DNA of 5,145 nt from a bacterium. GTDB taxonomy: Bacteria; SM23-31; JAUVVT01. Positions 1 to 4,957 of the stretch are shown piece after piece. The first letter of the stretch is position 1. Every line of letters starts with the position of its first letter. Made by a program: the position numbers and the translations under genes. The DNA is taken from assembly GCA_030616165.1 (NCBI GenBank), contig JAUWXV010000263.1, positions 1-5,145 of the forward strand, read 5' to 3'. The notes under the pieces were generated by a model, which saw nothing but the letters and a program-made list of their open reading frames with translations, was not told where the DNA came from and made no database searches.

Positions 1-31
1 CTTTGTCATTCCCCCGAGTACTCGGGGGAAT
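1..31. repeat. Palindromic repeat with TTGTCATTCC end
   Basis: Positions 8-31 are a perfect 24-bp palindrome: arm ATTCCCCCGAGT (8-19) followed by its reverse complement (20-31). It is preceded by CTTTGTC, and the 12-mer CTTTGTCATTCC at 1-12 recurs exactly at 4303-4314, where it also opens a palindrome. The core CCGAGTACTCGG resembles that of the element at 2391-2435. This looks like a short dispersed non-coding repeat of the TGTCATTCC...GGAAT type seen in intergenic DNA of many bacteria. It is directly upstream of the DUF4416 gene and the window start may cut off its left flank. No T-run follows on the + strand, so a terminator role for an upstream gene is not supported. Confidence 0.8.
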
Positions 32-64
32 CCATACTAAAATTCATAACCAAGATAATCTCTT

Positions 65-595
65 ATGGGAAAAATACAAATCCCCGATAAAGTTAAACTA
101 ATCGCAGGGATTACATACAAAAATGAAGAAATACTGGAAAATGTACTGAAAAGATTATCCGAAATTTATGGAGAAATAGACTGTCGCCTTAACCCTTATC
201 CTTTTGACTATACAGATTACTATAAGGATGAACTTGGTGATAATCTGAAAAAGATATTTGTGAGTTTTACAGAACTAATTGACTCTGAAATGCTTCCTGA
301 AATTAAAATACAAACTAATAAAATCGAATACAAATATGCAAAAAATAATAAGCGCAGAGTAAATATCGACCCCGGATATATAACATCCGGAAAACTCGTT
401 CTTGCTACTACAAAAAACTACTCTCACAGAATCCATCTCGCAAAAGGAATATACGGTGATGTTCATTTGAATATATATAAGGGAAAATTCAGACCAAACC
501 CCTGGACTTATCCCGACTATAGAGAAGAATTCGTCATAGAATTCCTTGGTAAAGTTAGAGAAATTTACCTTGAATCACTCGCCTATCAACCATAA
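65..595 (+). CDS. DUF4416 family protein, function unknown
   Basis: A 176-residue soluble protein, recognised as DUF4416 by its full-length pattern: an N-terminal VKLIAGITYKN segment (10-20), the block PFDYTDYYKDELG (46-58), a central RRVNIDPGYIT block (97-107) leading into KLVLATTKNYSHRI (110-123), and WTYPDYR (147-153) near the C-terminus. Length is about that of the family, so it seems complete. No signal peptide or membrane segment is visible. The family has no established biochemical function that I know of; the conserved D, Y, R and H residues could form an active or binding site, but that is inference. It lies 25 bp upstream of plsY on the same strand and is likely co-transcribed with it, so a link to glycerophospholipid synthesis is possible. 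The ATG at 65 is chosen because the conserved region begins about ten residues later; no clear Shine-Dalgarno site precedes it. Confidence 0.9.
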   Translation: MGKIQIPDKVKLIAGITYKNEEILENVLKRLSEIYGEIDCRLNPYPFDYTDYYKDELGDNLKKIFVSFTELIDSEMLPEIKIQTNKIEYKYAKNNKRRVNIDPGYITSGKLVLATTKNYSHRIHLAKGIYGDVHLNIYKGKFRPNPWTYPDYREEFVIEFLGKVREIYLESLAYQP

Positions 596-620
596 GTTAA
601 ATAAATCTGAAAATGTCAAA

Positions 621-1247
621 ATGAATTTAATAATAATTATTCTTATATCTTACATCGTCGGCTCAATTCCAACAAGTATCATAGTAAGCAAACTTTGGAA
701 AGGAATTGATATAAGGAATTACGGGAGCGGAAATGCTGGCTTTACAAATGTGGTGAGGGTTCTCGGGTGGAAACCGGGAATTATCGTAGGAATTATCGAC
801 CTCGGAAAAGGATTTACTGCTACTATATTCTTTTCAAGGATTGGCGCAGAGTCAATCGCTCTCGACCATACCCTTGTCCAGATAATAGCAGGATTTTCTG
901 CAGTCGTTGGGCACGTATGGACAATCTTTGCAGGATTCAAAGGCGGAAAAGGAGTTCTAACTGCATTAGGGATGGTAATCGGATTGGTCCCGGTCGCTGC
1001 TGTCGCTTGTTTTATTATATGGGGCATCGTTGTATATATATCAAGATATGTTTCTCTTGGTTCAATCACTTCTGCTGTGGTTCTACCTATTGTCGTCTTA
1101 ATAGAAAAACAATTATTTAATAAAAACATCTCAAACTATTTGTTAATATTCTCTTTTTTTATTTGTATATTAATAATATATACACACAGAACAAATATAC
1201 AGCGTCTTCTTTCAGGTACAGAAAATAAATTCGGCATAAAGAAATAA
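621..1247 (+). CDS. plsY: PlsY acyl-phosphate:glycerol-3-phosphate acyltransferase
   Basis: A 208-residue polytopic inner-membrane enzyme that transfers the acyl group of acyl-phosphate (made by PlsX) to glycerol-3-phosphate, giving lysophosphatidate. Visible PlsY motifs: an N-terminal hydrophobic helix running into GSIPTS (14-19); DIRNYGSGNAGFTNVVR (30-46); the glycine-rich GHVWTIFAGFKGGKG (97-111), expected to bind substrate phosphate; VSLGSI (144-149); and THRTNIQRLLSGTENKFG near the C-terminus (188-205). Hydrophobic stretches around 1-23, 52-71, 86-104, 112-140, 149-163 and 171-187 fit the usual multi-helix topology. The frame is open back to an ATG at 546, inside the DUF4416 gene, but the extra 25 residues are polar and not family-like, so ATG 621 is preferred. 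No Shine-Dalgarno site is evident; the gene may depend on coupling to DUF4416, 25 bp upstream. gpsA follows and supplies its acceptor substrate. Confidence 0.95.
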   Translation: MNLIIIILISYIVGSIPTSIIVSKLWKGIDIRNYGSGNAGFTNVVRVLGWKPGIIVGIIDLGKGFTATIFFSRIGAESIALDHTLVQIIAGFSAVVGHVWTIFAGFKGGKGVLTALGMVIGLVPVAAVACFIIWGIVVYISRYVSLGSITSAVVLPIVVLIEKQLFNKNISNYLLIFSFFICILIIYTHRTNIQRLLSGTENKFGIKK

Positions 1248-1319
1248 AACTGTAGCCTTTTCGCAAATAAGTTGTTCATAAAATAAAATATTTACACATT
1301 ATTAAGGATTAATAAGACC

Positions 1320-2351
1320 TTGAAAGATTCAAAAAAAATTGGAATCCTGGGTGCAGGTGGATGGGGAACTGCATTATCGGCTGTTCTGCACTACAATAAA
1401 CATAATATATCTTTGTGGGAATTTAACAAAGATTTGGCTGAAAAATTTAAACTAAATAGAGAAAATGAAAGATTTTTACCTGGTATCAAAATTCCTTCAG
1501 AAATAAATATTACATCTGACTTAAAAGAGGCTGTTAATGAAAAAGAGATTGTTATTTTTGTAGTACCTTCTCATGTGGTTAGAGAAGTTGCGGAAAAAAT
1601 TAAAAATTTCAATCTAAAAGATAAAATACTGATAAGCGCTGTGAAGGGTGTAGAAAATAAAACCCTGTATCGTATTAGTGAGGTTTTAAAAGACGTATTA
1701 ATTGACTTAAGTAGTGATAATATAGCGGTATTATCAGGACCGAGTCATGCTGAAGAGGTCAGCAGAAAAATCCCAACTGCTGTTACAATAGCATCCAGTA
1801 ACACCGAATTAGCAATTCGTCTTCAGGAAGTATTTATGAATCCATTTTTTCGTGTATATGCATCAGAAGACATAATAGGTGTTGAACTTGGAGGCTCATT
1901 AAAAAATGTTATCGCGATAGCGGCGGGGATATGTGACGGCGCCGAACTCGGCGATAATACGAAAGCTGCACTCCTTACCAGAGGAATTGCCGAAATCACA
2001 AGACTTGGGGCGGCAATCGGTGCTGAACCAAAAACTTTCAGCGGATTAACCGGTATAGGAGACCTTATCGTCACATGCTTCAGCACCCACAGCCGAAACA
2101 GATTCGTGGGTGAACAAATCGGAAAAGGAAAAAAACTTCAGGATATATTGAAAGATATGGTTATGGTTGCCGAAGGTATAAAAACGGCGGAATCTGCTTA
2201 TCAACTATCAATAAAATATAATGTTGAAACACCCATTATAGAAAAGGTATATAATATATTATTTAATAATGAAAATCCTAAAAATGCAGTTAATGAACTG
2301 ATGACAAGAGAAGCAAAAATCGAAGACTGGAAAATTAGAAAGAGCATCTAA
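1320..2351 (+). CDS. gpsA: GpsA NAD(P)H-dependent glycerol-3-phosphate dehydrogenase
   Basis: A 343-residue cytosolic enzyme that reduces dihydroxyacetone phosphate to sn-glycerol-3-phosphate, the acceptor for PlsY. It has the N-terminal Rossmann motif GAGGWG (11-16), VVPSH (81-85), SAVKG (106-110, with K109), SGPSHAEEV (139-147), the block GVELGGSLKN (187-196) with the probable catalytic lysine K195, GDNTKAALLTRG (211-222), GLTGIGDLIVTC (242-253), SRNR (258-261) and VAEG (283-286). Length matches the family. The start is TTG: no ATG or GTG lies between it and the Rossmann motif, and AAGGA at 1304-1308 gives a weakly placed ribosome site 11 bases upstream. The 72-bp gap after plsY shows no terminator, so co-transcription is plausible. 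Base composition is uneven: by hand count 1921-2100 is 95/180 GC, while 1441-1560 is 28/120 and 2221-2280 is 12/60. Confidence 0.96.
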   Translation: MKDSKKIGILGAGGWGTALSAVLHYNKHNISLWEFNKDLAEKFKLNRENERFLPGIKIPSEINITSDLKEAVNEKEIVIFVVPSHVVREVAEKIKNFNLKDKILISAVKGVENKTLYRISEVLKDVLIDLSSDNIAVLSGPSHAEEVSRKIPTAVTIASSNTELAIRLQEVFMNPFFRVYASEDIIGVELGGSLKNVIAIAAGICDGAELGDNTKAALLTRGIAEITRLGAAIGAEPKTFSGLTGIGDLIVTCFSTHSRNRFVGEQIGKGKKLQDILKDMVMVAEGIKTAESAYQLSIKYNVETPIIEKVYNILFNNENPKNAVNELMTREAKIEDWKIRKSI

Positions 2352-2390
2352 TAACCTTAAAAATGTTTTACTAAAATCTAAAAAATAAAA

Positions 2391-2435
2391 TGTCATTGCG
2401 AGGAGTCCCGATTACTCGGGACGACCTGGCAATCT
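2391..2435. repeat. TGTCATTGCGAGG...GGCAATCT palindromic repeat
   Basis: A nested imperfect palindrome. The outer arms are ATTGC (2395-2399) and GCAAT (2429-2433), then AGG (2401-2403) and CCT (2425-2427), then a perfect 7-bp stem GTCCCGA (2405-2411) and TCGGGAC (2416-2422) around the loop TTAC. It begins TGTCATT and ends AATCT, like the elements at 1-31 and 4306-4347, but with a different core. The TGTCATTGCGAGG...GGCAATCT pattern is a familiar dispersed intergenic repeat in diverse bacteria. It is likely non-coding and mobile or amplified; no function is shown. Confidence 0.85.
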
Positions 2436-2449
2436 GGTGATATTTCTGC

Positions 2450-2476
2450 TGGCGAAGGTGTTCTTCACCTTCGCCA
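2450..2476. repeat. Perfect 11-bp inverted repeat (hairpin)
   Basis: TGGCGAAGGTG (2450-2460) pairs with CACCTTCGCCA (2466-2476) around the 5-base loop TTCTT. The stem is GC-rich and should be very stable in RNA. The following bases are A-rich rather than T-rich, so it is not a standard intrinsic terminator on the + strand. It could protect the 3' end of the gpsA transcript, or it may be another module of the repeat cluster. Confidence 0.8.
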
Positions 2477-2487
2477 ATAGAAAGAAA

Positions 2488-2671
2488 CTTACTTCTTTAA
2501 AAGATGACACGGCAAAATGTCAAAAAATTTTGTTTTAAATCTTTTTACTGAAATAAGTGTAACTGTAATATATTGATCTAGTTTAACTTCTTCAACCATG
2601 TAGGGACAACCCTTGGGTTGTCCTTACTAAATTTTTCATTTTTTGCCGTATCATCTTAAAAAAGAAGTAAG
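2488..2671. repeat. Foldback (MITE-like) structure with ~32-35 bp inverted arms
   Basis: The left arm begins CTTACTTCTTTAAAAGATGA at 2488 and runs through ACGGCAAAATG to 2519. The right arm runs from CATTTTTTGCCG at 2637 through TATCATCTT to AAGAAGTAAG, ending at 2671. The right arm is the reverse complement of the left apart from short A/T-run length differences and about three substitutions. Pairing continues inward through an A/T-rich stretch (about 2521-2531 with 2629-2636). The roughly 110-base interior contains the separate hairpin at 2601-2626 and no ORF. The overall form is that of a small non-autonomous transposable element or a long-hairpin RNA. No target-site duplication is evident outside the arms, so mobility is inference. 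Confidence 0.65.
2601..2626. repeat. Hairpin repeat GGACAACCC/GGGTTGTCC
   Basis: GGACAACCC (2604-2612) and GGGTTGTCC (2615-2623) are perfect complements. The stem extends outward to 2601/2626 with one G-T pair. The core is almost loop-free (TT), so it would open to a four-base loop in RNA. It sits in the middle of the foldback structure. The TAGGGACAACCC...GGGTTGTCC pattern resembles dispersed repeats in intergenic DNA of many bacteria. No T-run follows directly. Confidence 0.8.
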
Positions 2672-2682
2672 CAATCCGAATA

Positions 2683-2697
2683 CCCGCTTATAGCGGG
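2683..2697. repeat. Short hairpin CCCGCT/AGCGGG before asnS
   Basis: CCCGCT (2683-2688) and AGCGGG (2692-2697) flank a TAT loop. The surrounding bases (ATCCGAATA before, GGGAAAA after) look like a worn member of the same ATTCC...GGAAT repeat class found at 1-31. It lies 35 bp upstream of the asnS start and would be in its 5' leader if transcription begins further upstream. A role in asnS regulation is possible but unsupported. Confidence 0.6.
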
Positions 2698-2724
2698 GGA
2701 AAACTTACTACTTTCAAATAAACT

Positions 2725-2729
2725 GGAGG
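2725..2729 (+). promoter_or_regulatory. Ribosome binding site of asnS
   Basis: GGAGG lies 3 bases before the ATG at 2733. The spacing is short, but this is the only strong Shine-Dalgarno site in the window and it fixes the asnS start, which also matches the N-terminus expected from the family. Confidence 0.8.
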
Positions 2730-2732
2730 AAA

Positions 2733-4025
2733 ATGAAAACGGCATACATAGAAAATATTTCAGATTATTCAGGTAAAGAGGTAAAAATACGGGGATGGCT
2801 TTATAACAAAAGGACAAGCGGAAAACTGTGGTTTATTCTTGTAAGAGATGGAACAGGAATCATCCAGGCAGTCGTCTCGAAAGCCGATGTTGATGAAGAC
2901 TCTTTTAATATGTGCGATATCTTAACGCAGGAATCATCTCTAACAATTATCGGAACTGTAAATCCTGACCGAAGGGCACCTGGAGGATATGAAATCCAGG
3001 CAAAAAAGATTGAAATTATTCAGATTGCAAAAGATTACCCAATAACCCCAAAGGAACACGGAACAACATTTCTGATGGACCACAGACATCTCTGGTTAAG
3101 GTCAACGAGACAGTATGCCATATTGCGGATACGTCAAGAAATAATTAAAGCATGCAGAAACTTTCTGGATGAACGAGGATTTATTTTACTTGACACACCA
3201 ATCTTCACACCTGCCGCCTGCGAAGGCACCACTACACTTTTTGAAACTGATTATTTCGGGTCAAAGGTCTATCTTACACAGAGTGGACAGCTTTATAACG
3301 AAGCATGCGCAATGGCTTTCGGAAAAGTTTACTGCTTCGGACCAACTTTTAGAGCAGAAAAATCCAAAACAAGACGACATCTCACCGAGTTCTGGATGAT
3401 AGAACCAGAAGCAGCATTCTTTGACCTTGATGATAATATGGATTTGGCTGAAGATATGGTAATCTACGTTGTCCAGCAAGTCCTTAAAAATAAATCCAAA
3501 GAACTAAAAACCATTGAAAGAGATACAACAAATTTGGAAAAAGTATCCAAACCATTTCCGAGAATTACCTATGATGAGGCTGTTAAGATATTGCACGATA
3601 AAGGAGTAGATTTTGATTGGGGAAATGATTTCGGCGGTGCAGATGAAACTATAATTTCCAAACACTTTGAAAAACCGGTAATTATACATCGGTTTCCATC
3701 GGAAATGAAAGCATTTTATATGAAAAGAGACCCCGAAAATGAAAAACTCTCATTAGGATGCGATCTATTTGCACCTGAAGGATACGGTGAAATAATTGGA
3801 GGCGGGCAAAGAGAAGAAAATCTCGAAATAGTTGAAAAGCGAATCAAAGAGTTTAATCTTCCGAGAGATGCATTTGAATGGTATATCGACCTTCGTAAAT
3901 ATGGGACTGTCCCACATTCAGGATTTGGAATGGGTATTGAAAGAGTGGTCTCCTGGATATGCAAACTTTCTCATGTCAGAGAGACAATCCCATTTCCAAG
4001 AATGCTTTATAGAGTAACTCCATAA
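2733..4025 (+). CDS. asnS: Asparaginyl-tRNA synthetase
   Basis: A 430-residue cytosolic class II enzyme that charges tRNA-Asn with asparagine using ATP. An N-terminal OB-fold anticodon-binding domain spans about 16-100 ([18 protein letters not shown], 17-34). The catalytic core follows: motif 1 around 143-160 ([17 protein letters not shown]); [10 protein letters not shown] (162-171), which marks AsnRS rather than Asp[20 protein letters not shown] (183-200); motif 2, [16 protein letters not shown] (206-221) with the ATP-binding arginine R207; and motif 3, [13 protein letters not shown] (397-409), with R404. It ends in [15 protein letters not shown]. The length fits the compact AsnRS form of about 430-460 residues. 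Having AsnRS means the cell can charge tRNA-Asn directly, though an indirect GatCAB route could coexist. The gene is monocistronic as far as seen, with repeat-filled spacers on both sides and an inverted repeat 5 bases after the stop codon. Confidence 0.97.
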   Translation: MKTAYIENISDYSGKEVKIRGWLYNKRTSGKLWFILVRDGTGIIQAVVSKADVDEDSFNMCDILTQESSLTIIGTVNPDRRAPGGYEIQAKKIEIIQIAKDYPITPKEHGTTFLMDHRHLWLRSTRQYAILRIRQEIIKACRNFLDERGFILLDTPIFTPAACEGTTTLFETDYFGSKVYLTQSGQLYNEACAMAFGKVYCFGPTFRAEKSKTRRHLTEFWMIEPEAAFFDLDDNMDLAEDMVIYVVQQVLKNKSKELKTIERDTTNLEKVSKPFPRITYDEAVKILHDKGVDFDWGNDFGGADETIISKHFEKPVIIHRFPSEMKAFYMKRDPENEKLSLGCDLFAPEGYGEIIGGGQREENLEIVEKRIKEFNLPRDAFEWYIDLRKYGTVPHSGFGMGIERVVSWICKLSHVRETIPFPRMLYRVTP

Positions 4026-4029
4026 TTTC

Positions 4030-4061
4030 TTATAGTGGTTCGGGAAACCAAACCACTATAA
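4030..4061 (+). terminator. Inverted repeat after asnS, possible terminator
   Basis: TTATAGTGGTT (4030-4040) and AACCACTATAA (4051-4061) form a perfect 11-bp stem around the 10-base loop CGGGAAACCA. It begins 4 bases after the asnS stop codon, where a transcript 3' end is expected. The tail AATAACAAAAAG has no T-run, so it is not a canonical intrinsic terminator; it may instead stabilise the mRNA 3' end or act with another factor. Confidence 0.45.
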
Positions 4062-4077
4062 ATAACAAAAAGACTAA

Positions 4078-4165
4078 AACCGCGAATTTCGCTAATTAAT
4101 AATAATTGTTCTTTATTAAATTAAGTAATATTAAATTCGTGAAATTCGCGTAATTAGCGGTTCTT
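4078..4165. repeat. AACCGC...GCGGTT repeat, full unit
   Basis: An 88-bp unit whose ends are inverted: AACCGC (4078-4083) and GCGGTT (4157-4162). With an 8-base offset the arms continue to pair, GAATTTCGC on the left against its near complement GTGAAATTC on the right, followed by A/T tracts. The right half (4122-4165) is duplicated exactly at 4444-4487, and the left half (4078-4130) recurs in diverged form at 4178-4229. The pattern of GCGAATT/AATTCGC words resembles dispersed AT-rich intergenic repeats. No coding capacity is seen. Confidence 0.8.
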
Positions 4166-4177
4166 TTAAAACATCAA

Positions 4178-4229
4178 AACCACAAATTTTACAAATTAAT
4201 ATCAATTATCCTTTTTTAATTAAGTAACA
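4178..4229. repeat. Diverged second copy of the left half-unit
   Basis: Aligned with 4078-4130 it shows 41 matches in 53 columns with a single one-base gap, and it begins exactly 100 bp downstream. All four differences within the CG-containing words are C-to-T or G-to-A relative to the first copy (AACCGCGAATTTCGC against AACCACAAATTTTAC), so it looks like an older, decayed unit. The sequence after 4229 no longer aligns well with the right half-unit. Confidence 0.65.
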
Positions 4230-4305
4230 AGACTTTGGCAAATTTTATAAAATTCAATATTTTTCACAAAAATTGCATATGACTTTCAAATAAAACCTAC
4301 TACTT

Positions 4306-4392
4306 TGTCATTCCGATCCTGAAACATGTTCAGGATCTTCGGAATCTGTTTTTTATTATTATATTAGATGCTGAAACAAGTTCAGCATGACA
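4306..4392. repeat. Composite palindromic element, TGTCAT to ATGACA
   Basis: Two hairpin modules lie between inverted ends TGTCAT (4306-4311) and ATGACA (4387-4392). Module one is ATTCC (4310-4314) with GGAAT (4341-4345) enclosing the perfect 9-bp stem GATCCTGAA (4315-4323) and TTCAGGATC (4329-4337). Module two is ATGCTGAA (4368-4375) and TTCAGCAT (4381-4388) around the loop ACAAG. A T/A-rich linker joins them. The CTTTGTCATTCC opening matches 1-12 exactly. This is the common CATTCC...CTGAA-ACA-TTCAG type of dispersed bacterial intergenic repeat; no gene is present. Confidence 0.85.
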
Positions 4393-4443
4393 GGCTCTAT
4401 TATTATAATTAAAACATAACTTAATAAATTTACCAAAGTGCTG

Positions 4444-4487
4444 TAAGTAATATTAAATTCGTGAAATTCGCGTAATTAGCGGTTCTT
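4444..4487. repeat. Exact 44-bp copy of the right half-unit
   Basis: Identical over 44 bases to 4122-4165, beginning TAAGTAATATTAAATTCGTG and ending AGCGGTTCTT. It lacks the left half-unit; the preceding bases are unrelated. It ends 5 bases before the ATG at 4493, so it occupies the place of a normal leader and ribosome site. Perfect identity, against the decayed copy at 4178-4229, suggests recent duplication or gene conversion. Confidence 0.9.
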
Positions 4488-4492
4488 AAAAT

Positions 4493-4957
4493 ATGAAAAG
4501 AAAAAAAATCATAGGTTTAATCGGTGGTGGCGTGTGCACGCCGGATATTGAGGAGGCAGCGGAGAAAGTTGGTAGAGGAATAGCCGAAAGGGACGGAATA
4601 CTAATATGCGGAGGGCTTGGCGGAGTTATGGAAGCAGGCTGTAAAGGGGCAAAAGAAGCAGGTGGTATGACTATTGGGATTTTACCCGGAACGAATCAAA
4701 AAGACGCCAACAAATATGTTGATATTTCTATTCCAACAGGCATGGGACACGCAAGAAATATTATCATAGTCAACACGTCAGATTCCGTAATTGCGGTAAA
4801 CGGAAAATTCGGAACGCTCTCCGAAATCGCATTCTGCCTTCAATTTGGAGTCCCTGTGATTGGTCTATTTTCCTGGGAAATTGACCCTTCAATCATTATT
4901 GCTAATACACCCGAACAAGCAGTGGATATAGCATTTTCCATTGGTAGACAAGAATGA
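4493..4957 (+). CDS. TIGR00725-type SLOG/LOG-like nucleotide-binding protein
   Basis: A 154-residue single-domain Rossmann-like protein of the DprA/LOG-related superfamily. Motifs: IIGLIGGGVCTP at the N-terminus (6-17), ICGGLGGVMEAGCKGAKEAGG (split here as ICGGLGG 38-44 and VMEAGCKGAKEAGG 45-58), GILPGTNQKDAN (62-73), GMGHARN (83-89), and NGKFGTLSEIA (103-113), the counterpart of the LOG GGxGTxxE motif, with T108 and E111 kept. LOG enzymes cleave nucleoside monophosphates at the N-glycosidic bond; whether this short subfamily is an enzyme or a nucleotide sensor is not established. Length fits the family and the protein is complete and probably cytosolic. ATG 4493 is chosen because the motif region starts at once; no Shine-Dalgarno site precedes it, and a repeat copy ends 5 bases upstream. 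Its stop overlaps the acylphosphatase start. Confidence 0.88.
   Translation: MKRKKIIGLIGGGVCTPDIEEAAEKVGRGIAERDGILICGGLGGVMEAGCKGAKEAGGMTIGILPGTNQKDANKYVDISIPTGMGHARNIIIVNTSDSVIAVNGKFGTLSEIAFCLQFGVPVIGLFSWEIDPSIIIANTPEQAVDIAFSIGRQE

Larger units (their letters stand above)
2352..2732. other. Repeat-filled spacer between gpsA and asnS
   Basis: This 381-bp stretch has no credible gene on either strand. It contains in order an ATTGC/GCAAT palindromic repeat, a perfect 11-bp hairpin, a foldback structure with long imperfect inverted arms enclosing another hairpin, a CCCGCT/AGCGGG hairpin, and the asnS ribosome site. None of the hairpins is followed by a T-run typical of an intrinsic terminator. 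The asnS promoter must lie here unless transcription reads through from gpsA; I cannot pick out convincing -35/-10 boxes. Confidence 0.75.
4026..4492. other. Repeat-filled spacer between asnS and the TIGR00725 gene
   Basis: This 467-bp stretch carries no credible gene. It is very AT-rich and contains an inverted repeat just after asnS, an AACCGC...GCGGTT repeat unit, a diverged second left half exactly 100 bp later, a composite palindromic element bounded by TGTCAT and ATGACA, and a third, exact right half of the first unit abutting the next gene. Any promoter for the downstream gene must lie inside or between these repeats. Confidence 0.75.

Noticed and set aside
546-620. Longer plsY start at ATG 546
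   Set aside because: It would overlap the DUF4416 gene by 50 bases and add 25 polar residues before the normal first membrane helix; ATG 621 matches the family.
719-1129. Minus-strand open frame of 136 codons across plsY
   Set aside because: It lies wholly within a confidently identified gene, is rich in Pro/Thr/Ile by reverse-strand bias and resembles no family I know.
1823-2086. Minus-strand open frame inside gpsA
   Set aside because: A shadow of the conserved gpsA core with no recognisable domain.
2352-2732. T-box or other riboswitch upstream of asnS
   Set aside because: No T-box consensus or specifier arrangement is visible; the hairpins are better explained as dispersed repeats.
2733-4025. 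Aspartyl-tRNA synthetase as an alternative
   Set aside because: The ACEGTTTLF block, the compact length and the motif 2 sequence fit AsnRS; the AspRS insertion domain is absent.
4078-4487. Possible CRISPR array
   Set aside because: The repeats are only two or three unequal copies with irregular spacing and no regular spacers or cas genes.
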